A stretch of 45,554 bases of DNA from positions 1 through 45,554 of IMG/VR virus record IMGVR_UViG_3300021090_000044; one strand, given 5' to 3'. Below, in pieces: positions 1-7,122 of this stretch. The notes under the pieces were generated by a model that saw nothing but the letters and a program-made list of their open reading frames with translations, searched no databases and was not told the origin of the DNA. The DNA is from a virus. How positions within the stretch are numbered: the stretch's first letter is position 1; the number at the start of each line of letters is the position of its first letter. The position numbers and the translations under genes were made by a program.

Positions 1-309
1 CACTATCATCATTGCCACATCAGCGCGGTCCCTGACGCCCGTGGGGACGATACCAGCGCCTGGGACATCGGAGGTTATCAGATCGGGCCCGCCGTCGAGC
101 CCTATGTGCCGCCGCCCAAACCGCTCCGCAAAGGATCGAATGGCGATGACGTGCGGAAGCTACAGGCTGCACTGCACATTTTTATTGATGGGGACTTTGG
201 CGCCCTTACTGAAACGGCGCTGAAAACCTACCAGAAAGAACATGGCTTGGTTGCTGATGGAATCTGCGGACCGATGACACTGGCTAGCCTGATCAAATCC
301 GCCGCGTGA
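1..309 (+). CDS. Endolysin, C-terminal part (peptidoglycan-binding domain)
   Basis: This is the 3' part of the endolysin gene whose 5' part lies at 45089-45554; the frame is open from base 1. After joining the ends the protein is 212 residues. The segment starts with the last zinc-ligand motif (H-Y-H-H-C-H-I-S), passes through a Pro-rich linker (VPPPKP) and ends in a PG_binding_1 type repeat: G-S-N-G-D-D-V-R-K-L-Q, then D-G-D-F-G, then T-Y-Q-K, then A-D-G-I-C-G-P-M-T. That fold anchors lysins to peptidoglycan. Codon 2 reads TAT here but GAT in the 3' copy, and codon 44 reads AAA against ACA, probably read-end errors. The holin-like gene follows 31 nt downstream. Confidence 0.88.
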   Translation, partial: HYHHCHISAVPDARGDDTSAWDIGGYQIGPAVEPYVPPPKPLRKGSNGDDVRKLQAALHIFIDGDFGALTETALKTYQKEHGLVADGICGPMTLASLIKSAA

Positions 310-340
310 CGGCATCACGCAATCAACATTGGAGAACATA

Positions 341-526
341 ATGACCGGTTATCGGACCTATATTGCCGCCGCTATTGCTGCTGTTTTTGGCGTCCTCGCC
401 ATGACTGATTGGGTTTCGTTTCTGTCCAACTGGAAGGCTGGCGCGGCTACTCTCGGGATGGCAATCGTGATGGCGGTTTTCCGCTCGATCACGAGCACGC
501 CCCCCGCCACGCCGCCGTCCGCATGA
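341..526 (+). CDS. Holin-like small membrane protein
   Basis: A 61-residue protein with two hydrophobic segments (about residues 6-21, rich in Ala/Ile/Val, and 31-47) separated by a short loop containing D-W-V-S-F, then a Pro/Thr-rich tail. Two short transmembrane helices directly after an endolysin gene are the usual picture of a class II holin, which would permeabilise the inner membrane to time lysis. The ATG at 341 has GGAG 6 nt upstream (331-334) and is preferred over the in-frame TTG at 329. The stop overlaps the next start as ATGA. No holin family was recognised by sequence, so the call rests on topology and position. Confidence 0.65.
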   Translation: MTGYRTYIAAAIAAVFGVLAMTDWVSFLSNWKAGAATLGMAIVMAVFRSITSTPPATPPSA

Positions 527-747
527 GCTGGGTCTCTCTCGCGCTTGCGTTGCTCAAGTTTGTCAACGCGATCATGACTTGGGCACGCGAGCGTGAATTG
601 ATCTCCAAAGGGTACGATCAGGCCATTGCGGAAGTTACCCAGTCGATTTTGGTCAAAACTACGGCTGGTAAGGCGATCATGGAGAAGGTCAATGCGATGT
701 CTGATGCGGAGGTCGATGCTGGTCTGCGCGACCTTGAGCCTAAGTAG
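523..747 (+). CDS. Rz-like inner-membrane spanin (i-spanin) candidate
   Basis: A 74-residue protein with an N-terminal hydrophobic anchor (about residues 4-20) followed by a charged helical stretch (RERELISKGYDQAI and onward), as in the periplasmic coiled coil of Rz proteins. It is shorter than lambda Rz. The start overlaps the holin-like stop (ATGA). Its 3' end contains, in another frame, the start of a small lipoprotein gene, reproducing the embedded Rz/Rz1 layout of phages. i-Spanins pair with the outer-membrane lipoprotein to fuse the membranes in the last step of lysis. The call rests on architecture, not on sequence identity to a known Rz. Confidence 0.6.
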   Translation: MSWVSLALALLKFVNAIMTWARERELISKGYDQAIAEVTQSILVKTTAGKAIMEKVNAMSDAEVDAGLRDLEPK

Positions 748-910
748 TTGCGTTCATGCGCCACCTCCAACGGACTCGTTTTGTCAGATCTACAACCGGG
801 TGGTGATCGCTAAAGGCGACGGGGCGATCACCGCAACTTCGGGCGCCAAGAAACGCATTCTCGCAAATGAGTTGACGTACCGGGATCAGTGCGTTTCAAA
901 AAAACAATGA
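704..910 (+). CDS. Rz1-like outer-membrane spanin lipoprotein candidate
   Basis: This frame begins inside the i-spanin gene. From the ATG at 704 it reads MRRSMLVCATLSLSSC: two Arg, a hydrophobic core and the lipobox L-S-S-C, so Cys16 would be lipidated. The mature part (H-A-P-P-P-T-D) begins Pro-rich, as in Rz1, and has two further Cys residues. The length is 68 residues, typical of o-spanins. In-frame ATGs at 692 and 626 are possible but would lengthen the signal peptide. The stop overlaps the next ATG. Inference: lipid-anchored partner of the protein at 523-747. Confidence 0.6.
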   Translation: MRRSMLVCATLSLSSCVHAPPPTDSFCQIYNRVVIAKGDGAITATSGAKKRILANELTYRDQCVSKKQ

Positions 911-1035
911 CTTGGGCGGAACGAGCCCTGCTGATTACGGCGGTATCAGCAGGGCTAACGAATCTCGCAGCCGCCTTGTGGACTTTGTTGCGAGCGTGCC
1001 AGACCTACAACATCGTGAAAAAGCGTAAAGACTAG
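907..1035 (+). CDS. 42-residue membrane protein
   Basis: This small gene begins ATGA, overlapping the stop of the lipoprotein gene by 4 nt, which points to translational coupling within the lysis cassette. The product starts MTWAERALLITAV, has one hydrophobic stretch of about 22 residues up to A-L-W-T-L-L-R, and ends in a basic tail (V-K-K-R-K-D). A single-helix protein with a positive C-terminus could be an accessory holin or antiholin, but no family was recognised. Confidence 0.5.
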   Translation: MTWAERALLITAVSAGLTNLAAALWTLLRACQTYNIVKKRKD

Positions 1036-1045
1036 CGCGGCCCGC

Positions 1046-1066
1046 CACACTGCTTGCGACAGTGTG
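1046..1066 (+). other. Small hairpin in lysis cassette
   Basis: CACACTG at 1046-1052 and CAGTGTG at 1060-1066 form a perfect 7-bp stem with a 7-nt loop in the 116-nt gap between two lysis-cassette genes. No T-run follows, so it is not a standard terminator. It could be an mRNA processing or stability element. Nothing else is recognised in this gap. Confidence 0.3.
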
Positions 1067-1151
1067 ACGAGCCTGACCCCAATTGAGACGTTACCTCAAC
1101 CAAGGCCGGGAATATCATGCATCCAAAAGTTGACGAAATGGTCACCACACC

Positions 1152-1454
1152 ATGCGCAGCAACCAAATTTCTCCAGAATGGCTGTCCCGTATGGTAAAAC
1201 GGGCACAGTCAGATGGCGATGCTACGTGGCATTTCGACAAACGCGTTCCAGTCGCGATCATATTCTCGATTGCTTGCCAAACGGCGGGCGTAATCTGGTG
1301 GGGAGCAACGGCCTCGGAGCGGCTTTCTGCCCTTGAGCGCAAGGTCGAGATGACCGCTCCGCAGGCCGATCGGCTGACGCGCGTTGAAGTCAATATCGAG
1401 TCCATCAAGGATAGCCTGACGGAAATCAAGAATACCATCCGGCCGCGTCGGTGA
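1152..1454 (+). CDS. Membrane-anchored coiled-coil protein
   Basis: A 100-residue protein with a charged N-terminus, one hydrophobic helix (about residues 32-51, V-P-V-A-I-I-F-S-I-A to V-I-W-W-G) and a predicted coiled coil (S-A-L-E-R-K-V-E, then R-V-E-V-N-I-E-S-I-K-D-S-L). Single-helix proteins with a cytoplasmic or periplasmic coiled coil are frequent in phage lysis cassettes. The ATG has no clear Shine-Dalgarno, so the start could be an ATG further in. The stop TGA overlaps the GTG of the next gene (GTGA). Function unknown; a role with the holin is only inferred from position. Confidence 0.6.
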   Translation: MRSNQISPEWLSRMVKRAQSDGDATWHFDKRVPVAIIFSIACQTAGVIWWGATASERLSALERKVEMTAPQADRLTRVEVNIESIKDSLTEIKNTIRPRR

Positions 1455-1624
1455 GACTCGCCATTACTGCGCTGGCGCTGATGGCGGTCGTCGCCGCTGC
1501 CTGCATCATTCAAAACTGGTGGGATAAAATGACGGCAGAAGACCGAATGAGCAACGCGCTTATAGTAATCGCCCTCTCCGTTCTCATCATTTCTGTGACT
1601 GTCATTCTCCTGATCTTCATCTGA
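1451..1624 (+). CDS. 57-residue two-helix membrane protein (second holin or antiholin candidate)
   Basis: The GTG start overlaps the preceding stop (GTGA). The product has two hydrophobic segments: residues 4-22 (A-I-T-A-L-A-L-M-A-V-V-A-A-A-C) and 36-57 (A-L-I-V-I-A-L-S-V-L-I-I-S), joined by a charged loop (D-K-M-T-A-E-D-R). It ends on the membrane segment, and a terminator follows 80 nt later. With the protein at 341-526 it could form a holin/antiholin pair. The segment ending A-A-A-C also loosely resembles a lipobox. Confidence 0.55.
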   Translation: MRLAITALALMAVVAAACIIQNWWDKMTAEDRMSNALIVIALSVLIISVTVILLIFI

Positions 1625-1703
1625 ATTCGGCCTAGCGCCGCACACCCGCATAAGAAGGCTGCCGAGGGCGTCTCTGTCCTCTGTATTCGGCATCCCTAGA
1701 CTT

Positions 1704-1733
1704 GCCCGGCTTGGAAACAGGCCGGGCTTTTTC
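1704..1733 (+). terminator. Rho-independent terminator after lysis cassette
   Basis: GCCCGGC (1704-1710) pairs with GCCGGGC (1721-1727) around a 10-nt loop and is followed by five T residues. It sits between the last lysis gene and the fibre gene at 1748. It would reduce, not abolish, read-through into the fibre genes, because no promoter is evident between it and 1748. Confidence 0.85.
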
Positions 1734-1747
1734 TTGAAAGACATAGC

Positions 1748-3040
1748 ATGGCATTCGGAAGACTAGGAGCGCTGGGGAGGGGCTTTGGCTCTCTCGGTTC
1801 CTCCGGGGGTGGGGGGGTCGTGGTTCCGGCCGCTCCAGCCCTGACATGGAACTCGACATCCGCGGACACGACACCTGACTTCCTCGTTGATCTGCCGAGC
1901 GGGAATGTCGATCCGATTAAAGATGCTACCGCTGGCGATCATCTCATTCTTGAGCACCAGCTTCAGTCAGGCGGTGCCTGGACGCAATACCTCGACCGTA
2001 CGCTTTCAGGCGGCGACATCTCCGACGATACGATTTCAGTTACCGGCGTTGGCGCTCTGTCGAGCGGTGACTACTACTTCCGGGGCCGTATCGAGCGCGG
2101 TGCGCTGATCGGAACGAACAGTTCGAGCGTGGCTGTCACGGTTGCGGCGAACCCTCCTGTCAACACGGTAGCCCCAGTCATCAGCGGCAACCTGCAGGTT
2201 GGCCAGACGCTCACCACGACGGACGGAACATGGACCGGCACCGCGACGATCACCTTCACTTATCAATGGAAGCGCGGCGGATCGAATATCACCAGCGCCA
2301 CGAATTCCACCTATGTTCTGGTAGAGGCTGATGCTGGTCAGGCGATCACCTGTGCCGTAACCGGCACTAACGGAATCGGGAATTCGACGGGCACCAGCAA
2401 CAGTCTGACGATCGACGTTTACGTGATCTATCTGACCTCCATTGCTGATGGTACGGATGCGACGACCTACAGCGCCGGGGTCTGGAATACTATCGGCTTG
2501 GGTACCGCCGCAGCCAACCGGAAGATCGTACTTGGGCTAATCAGCCGTGGTGCTGCAAACCAGACGGTCTCCAGTGCGTCTATCGGAGGGCAGACTGCCA
2601 CGAGCTTTGCTCACGCGGATAGTTCAACCGCGGGCTCGGCTGCGGATATTGTTGTCGCAGACGTTCCGACTGGGACAACGGGAGATATCTCGATTACCTG
2701 GAGCGGTGCCAGGACACGGTGCGGGACTGGCGTGTGGGCAGTTTATGGGGCTGGGAGTTCGACGCCGAGCGCTACCGCAACCTCTGCTGCAAGCCCTGTA
2801 TCGCAGTCACTCGCCATACCAGCGAAGGGCGTCGCCATTGGTTGCGGTCTTGTTCAAGATAACACTGCAACTGGCGTATGGGCGAATCTGACAGAGCGGT
2901 ATGACTCAGCGGTTGAGACTGCCCGTCAGACCGGGGCCGACACTACTTCAGCCGCAGGCGCAACCCCGACCATCACGCTTACTTGGACACCCGGAACGCT
3001 CAACCTTCAAGCTGCCGCACTAGCGTCATGGGGACCATAG
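1748..3040 (+). CDS. Tail fibre-like protein with Ig-like domain
   Basis: A 430-residue virion-type protein. The N-terminus is Gly-rich (M-A-F-G-R-L-G-A-L-G-R-G-F-G), a start often seen on structural proteins of alphaproteobacterial phages. A bacterial Ig-like domain spans about residues 135-224, marked by VGQTLTTTDGTWTGT, Y-Q-W-K-R and Y-V-L-V-E-A-D-A-G-Q. Composition is rich in Thr, Ser, Ala and Gly throughout, as in fibres. Ig-like domains on phage particles usually bind weakly to cell-surface glycans. It lies just upstream of the tailspike and is probably a fibre or adhesin on the same particle. The C-terminal 200 residues match no recognised family. Confidence 0.7.
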   Translation: MAFGRLGALGRGFGSLGSSGGGGVVVPAAPALTWNSTSADTTPDFLVDLPSGNVDPIKDATAGDHLILEHQLQSGGAWTQYLDRTLSGGDISDDTISVTGVGALSSGDYYFRGRIERGALIGTNSSSVAVTVAANPPVNTVAPVISGNLQVGQTLTTTDGTWTGTATITFTYQWKRGGSNITSATNSTYVLVEADAGQAITCAVTGTNGIGNSTGTSNSLTIDVYVIYLTSIADGTDATTYSAGVWNTIGLGTAAANRKIVLGLISRGAANQTVSSASIGGQTATSFAHADSSTAGSAADIVVADVPTGTTGDISITWSGARTRCGTGVWAVYGAGSSTPSATATSAASPVSQSLAIPAKGVAIGCGLVQDNTATGVWANLTERYDSAVETARQTGADTTSAAGATPTITLTWTPGTLNLQAAALASWGP

Positions 3041-3045
3041 CGTAA

Positions 3046-5421
3046 ATGAAGGGACGTTCGCAGATTGGCCTTGGAGACCTCAACGGCCACACAATCGCAT
3101 TCCTCAATGTTGCAAAACTTGGTCAAGGTCAGGCCGCTGGAGGTGGATTCGCTTTTCCTTCGGTTCTGAATGAGAAGGGCTACCCGCGCGGCACCATCAG
3201 CAACGATACCGGAACGCTTTGCTTCACCAATAATCTCTATACCGGAAACTACGTCGTCAAATGGTCGGGCGACGGAAAGCTGAAAATAATCCACATGGAC
3301 GGTGGAACATGGACCGTCGCATCGAACACAGATTGCACTATTGCCGGGAATAATTCCGACACTCTGACAATCACGTCAACCGGGGCAAATCCGCGCGTTA
3401 AAATCTTTGCCAACACGGTCATGGTGGCACGACTTCAGTATGTTTTCGTTGCAGGCACGACCTATGCCACGATGGATAATCTATTTATCGGTCGTGAAGA
3501 TCACGAGCCGGGCGTAGCCTCTGGCATTGGTGCAAGTGATATATGGAACCCGGACTTTCTTGCGCTGATGCGCGATCTGAACCCGAGCCCAATCCGCTTT
3601 ATGGATTGGGGTTCAACCAATAATTCAACTGAACGCGGTTTTGTTTTCCGCCGGCCTGTCGATGCGATCGGGTTTCAGAATACTCCGATAAGCCCGGGCT
3701 ATTGGGTGAGCGGTGGGATCACAAATTCAGGCAGCGACGTCTACACTTGTTCGGCGCCAAGCGGATGGACCGGGCTGGCTGATGGCGCCACCGTGATGGG
3801 GAAGCTTTCCGGCGCCAACACGACAATCACTGCAAGCGCGATTGCGGCGGGTGCTGCAAATCCAATTGGCGGAAATTATATCCGGCTTACGGTTCCCGAT
3901 ACGTCAGCAATGTCCACCGGGCAGCGAGTTGGCTTTTCAAGCAGCGGAGGCGCCGGAAGCGGAGACGGCATCTATACGATCACCGTCATTGACGGCACAA
4001 ATATCGATCTTCAAGGTTCAGTATACAACGGGTCACGAACCAGCCTTCGTGTTTCGACGGCAACTATAAACGTAGCCAGTTCCGGAGCAAAACCATGGAT
4101 GGGCGGATTGGGCCGGCTTTCTGTCAGCGATGCGAGCTTTGCAAAAGCAACCTATGATGCCTTGCTTGATGCTTATGTCGGCGGAATGAGCTTTACTGAC
4201 TCGGCTTCTCCTGTAGGAGCGAGCGGAGATGTTCCAATCGAACTTCTTCTTGACCTGTGCAACACGCTGGGATGTGATGCATGGATCTGCATTCCCGCCC
4301 CCTTCACGGATGCGTCGGTTACTGCGCTGGCAACGCTTGCCAAGAGCACTCTATTGCCGACGTTGACGTGCTATTTTGAGTACAGCAACGAGGTCTGGAA
4401 TCCCAGTTTCAACCAATCTGGAGCGGCGGCGATCCGAGGCCGTGAACTCGGGTTTACAACTCAACCGACACTCAGTTTCTATGGATTGAAGGTGCGGCAG
4501 GTGATGGACCTCATCACAACTGTCTACGGGGCACAGACCAATTTCAAAAGGACCATGGCTAACCAGGAGTTCGCCAGCGCGAGCAATAACCGAACATATC
4601 AATGGCAGGGGCAGGAACTGGTAGCCGGCACCACGTTCAACGGCCGGAACACTTACGACACCTATACCGGCACGACTTCCTATAACACCTCGCCGAACCG
4701 CCCCATGGATATCTGCGACTTTAATTCGGTCGCCATGTATCTGTTCGGGGCGCAGATTTCTGATGCCGCAGACGGTCAGGCCTACGCGAACACCGGGACG
4801 GGTATGACGGCGGGCGGGCCGGTCGGGAACACGGTTGGACTAATCGGAGCGGCCGATCAGTATGCCTTGGGAGATGCCGCAAACATTGATCTGGCATTGC
4901 TCTGGGTGGATTGGGACCTGCGGCAGGGTTTACTGAATGGAGCGGCCCGCAATCCGGATGTAACGATGCGGGGCCACGCTGTCCAATTGGCGACGTGGGA
5001 AACAGCGATGGCTGCTATCAGTCGTCCGGCTGGGATGGGTGCGATCGGCGTCGCGATGTATGAAACCGCGATGTCGGCGACTTATCCGACGACAGCCGAG
5101 TTGACGACACTCGGCGTCTCCAACCCATCCACCTATGGCGACTATGCCGGCGCGGTGAATACGCTGCTGGTGGCGTACAAAAATAGCACCTATTACTATT
5201 TTCTGGTGCAAGACATGATCGGGATGCTCAGCACCGCATATCCTGGCCGCTCGATCATTCCGTGTTGGTTTGCCCTGCAGGGCGGGCAGGGAGCCACAAA
5301 CGACGCGGGCCGCTGGTCGCTGATGAAGGGCAACACCTATTCCGAAAAGTTTCAGTCTTATGATGCTATGAAAAATTTCAACAACCGTTTGCGCCGAAAG
5401 CGGTTGGTTGCGACACCTTAG
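3046..5421 (+). CDS. Tailspike with probable clan GH-A-like glycosidase barrel
   Basis: A 791-residue protein starting 5 nt after the fibre gene. The motif Y-F-E-Y-S-N-E-V-W-N, with Asn448-Glu449, looks like the Asn-Glu acid/base motif at the end of beta-strand 4 in clan GH-A TIM-barrel glycosidases. A second candidate, Glu673 in G-V-A-M-Y-E-T-A, could be the strand-7 nucleophile. Residues 225-350 read like an inserted beta-rich domain (Gly/Ser/Thr-rich, with D-G-I-Y-T-I-T-V). Inferred role: recognition and depolymerisation of capsule, exopolysaccharide or O-antigen at the cell surface. Substrate cannot be read from sequence. It is the last plus-strand gene before the convergent leftward operon. 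Confidence 0.7.
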   Translation: MKGRSQIGLGDLNGHTIAFLNVAKLGQGQAAGGGFAFPSVLNEKGYPRGTISNDTGTLCFTNNLYTGNYVVKWSGDGKLKIIHMDGGTWTVASNTDCTIAGNNSDTLTITSTGANPRVKIFANTVMVARLQYVFVAGTTYATMDNLFIGREDHEPGVASGIGASDIWNPDFLALMRDLNPSPIRFMDWGSTNNSTERGFVFRRPVDAIGFQNTPISPGYWVSGGITNSGSDVYTCSAPSGWTGLADGATVMGKLSGANTTITASAIAAGAANPIGGNYIRLTVPDTSAMSTGQRVGFSSSGGAGSGDGIYTITVIDGTNIDLQGSVYNGSRTSLRVSTATINVASSGAKPWMGGLGRLSVSDASFAKATYDALLDAYVGGMSFTDSASPVGASGDVPIELLLDLCNTLGCDAWICIPAPFTDASVTALATLAKSTLLPTLTCYFEYSNEVWNPSFNQSGAAAIRGRELGFTTQPTLSFYGLKVRQVMDLITTVYGAQTNFKRTMANQEFASASNNRTYQWQGQELVAGTTFNGRNTYDTYTGTTSYNTSPNRPMDICDFNSVAMYLFGAQISDAADGQAYANTGTGMTAGGPVGNTVGLIGAADQYALGDAANIDLALLWVDWDLRQGLLNGAARNPDVTMRGHAVQLATWETAMAAISRPAGMGAIGVAMYETAMSATYPTTAELTTLGVSNPSTYGDYAGAVNTLLVAYKNSTYYYFLVQDMIGMLSTAYPGRSIIPCWFALQGGQGATNDAGRWSLMKGNTYSEKFQSYDAMKNFNNRLRRKRLVATP

Positions 5422-5449
5422 CGGAAGTCCAGCCACGCTACCCCACGTT

Positions 5450-5489
5450 GCCCCCTCCATCAACCCGGATGATTGGTTAACGAGGGGGC
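5450..5489. terminator. Hairpin at convergent gene ends
   Basis: GCCCCCTC (5450-5457) and GAGGGGGC (5482-5489) form a perfect 8-bp GC-rich stem with a 24-nt loop, placed between the tailspike stop (5421) and the leftward operon's last stop (5489). There is no T-run on either side, so it is either a weak bidirectional terminator or an RNA 3'-end stabiliser. Confidence 0.5.
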
Positions 5490-5701
5490 TAGTCACCTTG
5501 ACAATAACCGTCACAGGTTGTGTAGTTTAGATCGGCGAGGCCCCAAATATCGCGGGGTTTGACGTCGATCGCTTCTAAGCCAATATAAATCAAGGCCTCA
5601 TACTCGGCGACAGATTTGCTCGAATCTGCTGTGTTCATGGCCTTGGCCATTCGCTCGATGGTCCCTTCGTCGTAGGGCTTTTCTCTGGTGTATACTGGCA
5701 A
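5489..5701 (-). CDS. Small hypothetical protein, TTG start
   Basis: A 70-residue protein, last gene of the leftward operon. GGAGG at 5707-5711 lies 7 nt before a TTG, which makes the TTG the likely start; the internal ATG (M-A-K-A-M-N) has no such site. The sequence is helical with charged residues (REKPYDEGTIERMAKAMN) and Cys residues near the end (T-T-C-D-G-Y-C). No family recognised. Confidence 0.6.
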   Translation of the reverse strand: MPVYTREKPYDEGTIERMAKAMNTADSSKSVAEYEALIYIGLEAIDVKPRDIWGLADLNYTTCDGYCQGD

Positions 5702-5719
5702 CGCGAGCCTCCGTTGTGA

Positions 5720-5950
5720 TTATTGGCCATGAGCGAAAGTGCTGGGAGCCTCGCCATCGTGGAATTTGTGTTCGCCGCACTCATCATCCGGACCGACCCG
5801 GGGCCAGTAGCCCTGTAGGGTATCTCCGGGATCGAACCGCTCTCCCACACACGCGACAGGGAGCGGAGGATACCGCCGGCAAACCACGCTAGCCGACCTC
5901 CGCTCTTCGATGTAAATGCCGAATCGGCAATTTGCGCAGCTAGGGGTCAT
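5720..5950 (-). CDS. Small Cys-containing protein
   Basis: A 76-residue protein with C-A-N-C at residues 5-8 and further Cys at about 24, 34 and 58, so it may bind a metal ion. It also has R-R-Y-P-P and G-Y-W-P-R. Proteins with this layout (N-terminal C-x2-C, then C-R-R-Y-P-P) are common as orphan genes in phages of Rhizobiales. Start ATG at 5950. Function unknown. Confidence 0.6.
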   Translation of the reverse strand: MTPSCANCRFGIYIEERRSASVVCRRYPPLPVACVGERFDPGDTLQGYWPRVGPDDECGEHKFHDGEAPSTFAHGQ

Positions 5951-5959
5951 GGTGTCTGC

Positions 5960-6142
5960 TCAAGTCCGAGGTAGCTGTTCGAGCAGCATCTCGGAAAGCT
6001 TCCGCGCCACATTGTAAATATCAATGCTTTCAAGATCGTCGGCTAGGGCCATCCTGGCAACTTTGAGCCCTATCTCCTTATCGCGCTCTGTATCCTGCGA
6101 AATTCTGTCATTAGGGTCATAGATAACGTGTATCGAAGCCAT
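5960..6142 (-). CDS. Small hypothetical protein
   Basis: A 60-residue protein from the ATG at 6142 (M-A-S-I-H-V-I-Y-D-P-N-D), chosen because GGAG lies about 7 nt upstream; the longer frame to 6268 lacks this. The middle and C-terminus are helical and acidic (L-A-D-D-L-E-S-I-D-I-Y). It ends 9 nt before the next gene. No family recognised. Confidence 0.55.
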   Translation of the reverse strand: MASIHVIYDPNDRISQDTERDKEIGLKVARMALADDLESIDIYNVARKLSEMLLEQLPRT

Positions 6143-6264
6143 GTAATTCTCCAGGTTTAATCCGCGCGAGTTCCTCGATCTTCGGTCATATCCGCTGGCC
6201 CTGGCATTCGACCAGCCAATGCCAGACGTAGAGAAAGTGGATTGCGTTACGCCGCCGCTGCCAT

Positions 6265-6474
6265 TCATTCACTGTTTCGAATACCATTCGTGACCGGCAC
6301 CGCGGCGATCTTTGCCAAACCGTCCTCAACGGCCTTCTCTATCCTGCCGAGGGGGCATAGGTACTCAGGCCCCACGGGGCCATCAACTGGCCAATCATGC
6401 GTCTCGCACTTGGTGAAGGACTTGGCGGCCCCAAAGGGCTCAACGCTAATGGCGAACGAAATCAGCTTACACAT
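6265..6474 (-). CDS. Small hypothetical protein
   Basis: A 69-residue protein starting M-C-K-L-I-S-F-A-I-S-V, with three Cys residues. An AAGGAG-type site lies upstream of the ATG at 6474. The 5' flank of the following gene carries a degenerate copy of the intercistronic repeat described at 7081-7122. Unknown function. Confidence 0.5.
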   Translation of the reverse strand: MCKLISFAISVEPFGAAKSFTKCETHDWPVDGPVGPEYLCPLGRIEKAVEDGLAKIAAVPVTNGIRNSE

Positions 6475-6508
6475 GGGTTTCCGTCTCCTTGCCAGATCGG
6501 CGTAGTGG

Positions 6509-6751
6509 TCAACCCTGCCACTGCTGCGTGCCGTCCATTCGGTACTTCAACGGGTCTGGCTTGGGCGGCTTAGACATTTCAAGAAGCCTGTGCTCGGCCT
6601 CGGCAGCCTCCGCTCTGGCTAATGCTAGCGCAACATATGCCTTCTTCCGCTCTTCATAGTCGATAGGCGTGTTCATCATTGAAAGGTTTTTGACGTATTC
6701 TGCCTTCATAAAGGCGTCGGTGGCAGCTTCTTCGATGGTCCAAATTTTCAT
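6509..6751 (-). CDS. Small helical hypothetical protein
   Basis: An 80-residue protein beginning M-K-I-W-T-I-E-E-A-A. Start 6751 or 6754 (adjacent ATGs), with GGAGACG upstream; the longer frame to 6856 would overlap the neighbouring gene. Residues 30-70 are Ala/Glu/Arg-rich and predicted helical (A-L-A-R-A-E-A-A-E-A-E-H-R-L-L-E-M). Function unknown. Confidence 0.55.
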   Translation of the reverse strand: MKIWTIEEAATDAFMKAEYVKNLSMMNTPIDYEERKKAYVALALARAEAAEAEHRLLEMSKPPKPDPLKYRMDGTQQWQG

Positions 6752-6798
6752 CATGATTTTCGTCTCCAATTCAGTGTTTCGGACAGCCGGCCTGATCG

Positions 6799-7074
6799 CT
6801 ACTCGCCGTCGCCCATAATCCACTTCTCGATCTGGTCGGCGGTCGGAGCCCTCCAATTGAGGATTTTCCCGGTATCCAAATCCACATCGAGGATCAGGTA
6901 GTCGCCGTAATGGTCGCCTGGCATGAATCCGGGCACGTAGCCGTCGTCCTGACGGTATATCTTGTCGTCGTTTTGGTCGGAAAGCCAGGCTGTGAATTCG
7001 TCGCGGACCTTGCAGTAGATGTGCAGGACCTTGGCCTCGACCTGGATTTCCTTCTTCAGCACAATTGCAGGCAT
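6799..7074 (-). CDS. Hypothetical acidic protein
   Basis: A 91-residue protein with a strong AAGGAGAG ribosome-binding site before the ATG at 7074. It contains Y-L-I-L-D-V-D-L-D-T-G-K-I-L-N-W, a pattern seen in a widespread family of small phage and plasmid proteins of unknown role. Asp and Tyr are abundant. Intact, no odd features. Confidence 0.65.
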   Translation of the reverse strand: MPAIVLKKEIQVEAKVLHIYCKVRDEFTAWLSDQNDDKIYRQDDGYVPGFMPGDHYGDYLILDVDLDTGKILNWRAPTADQIEKWIMGDGE

Positions 7075-7080
7075 CGTTTT

Positions 7081-7122
7081 CTCTCCTTCACTGTTTCGGT
7101 CTGTTTGAATGATCGCTATGCG
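7081..7122 (-). repeat. Intercistronic repeat of the leftward operon (reference copy)
   Basis: Read on the minus strand, this element starts with the stop TAG of the upstream gene, continues CGATC, then a C-C-G-A-A-A-C-A-G-T-G block and ends in the Shine-Dalgarno AAGGAGAG of the downstream gene. Related copies lie at 6765-6799, 7544-7585, 8244-8280 and 8600-8629, and a fainter one near 6268-6296. The copies at 7099-7122 and 8606-8629 share 24 identical bases. Confidence 0.75.

Noticed and set aside
1142-1744. 200-codon minus-strand frame
   Set aside because: It lies opposite two overlapping plus-strand membrane genes and crosses the terminator; composition is Arg/Ser-rich as expected of a shadow frame.
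2547-2891. 114-codon plus-strand frame inside the Ig-domain fibre gene
   Set aside because: Arg/Leu/Pro-rich out-of-frame product within a clearly coding gene; shadow frame.
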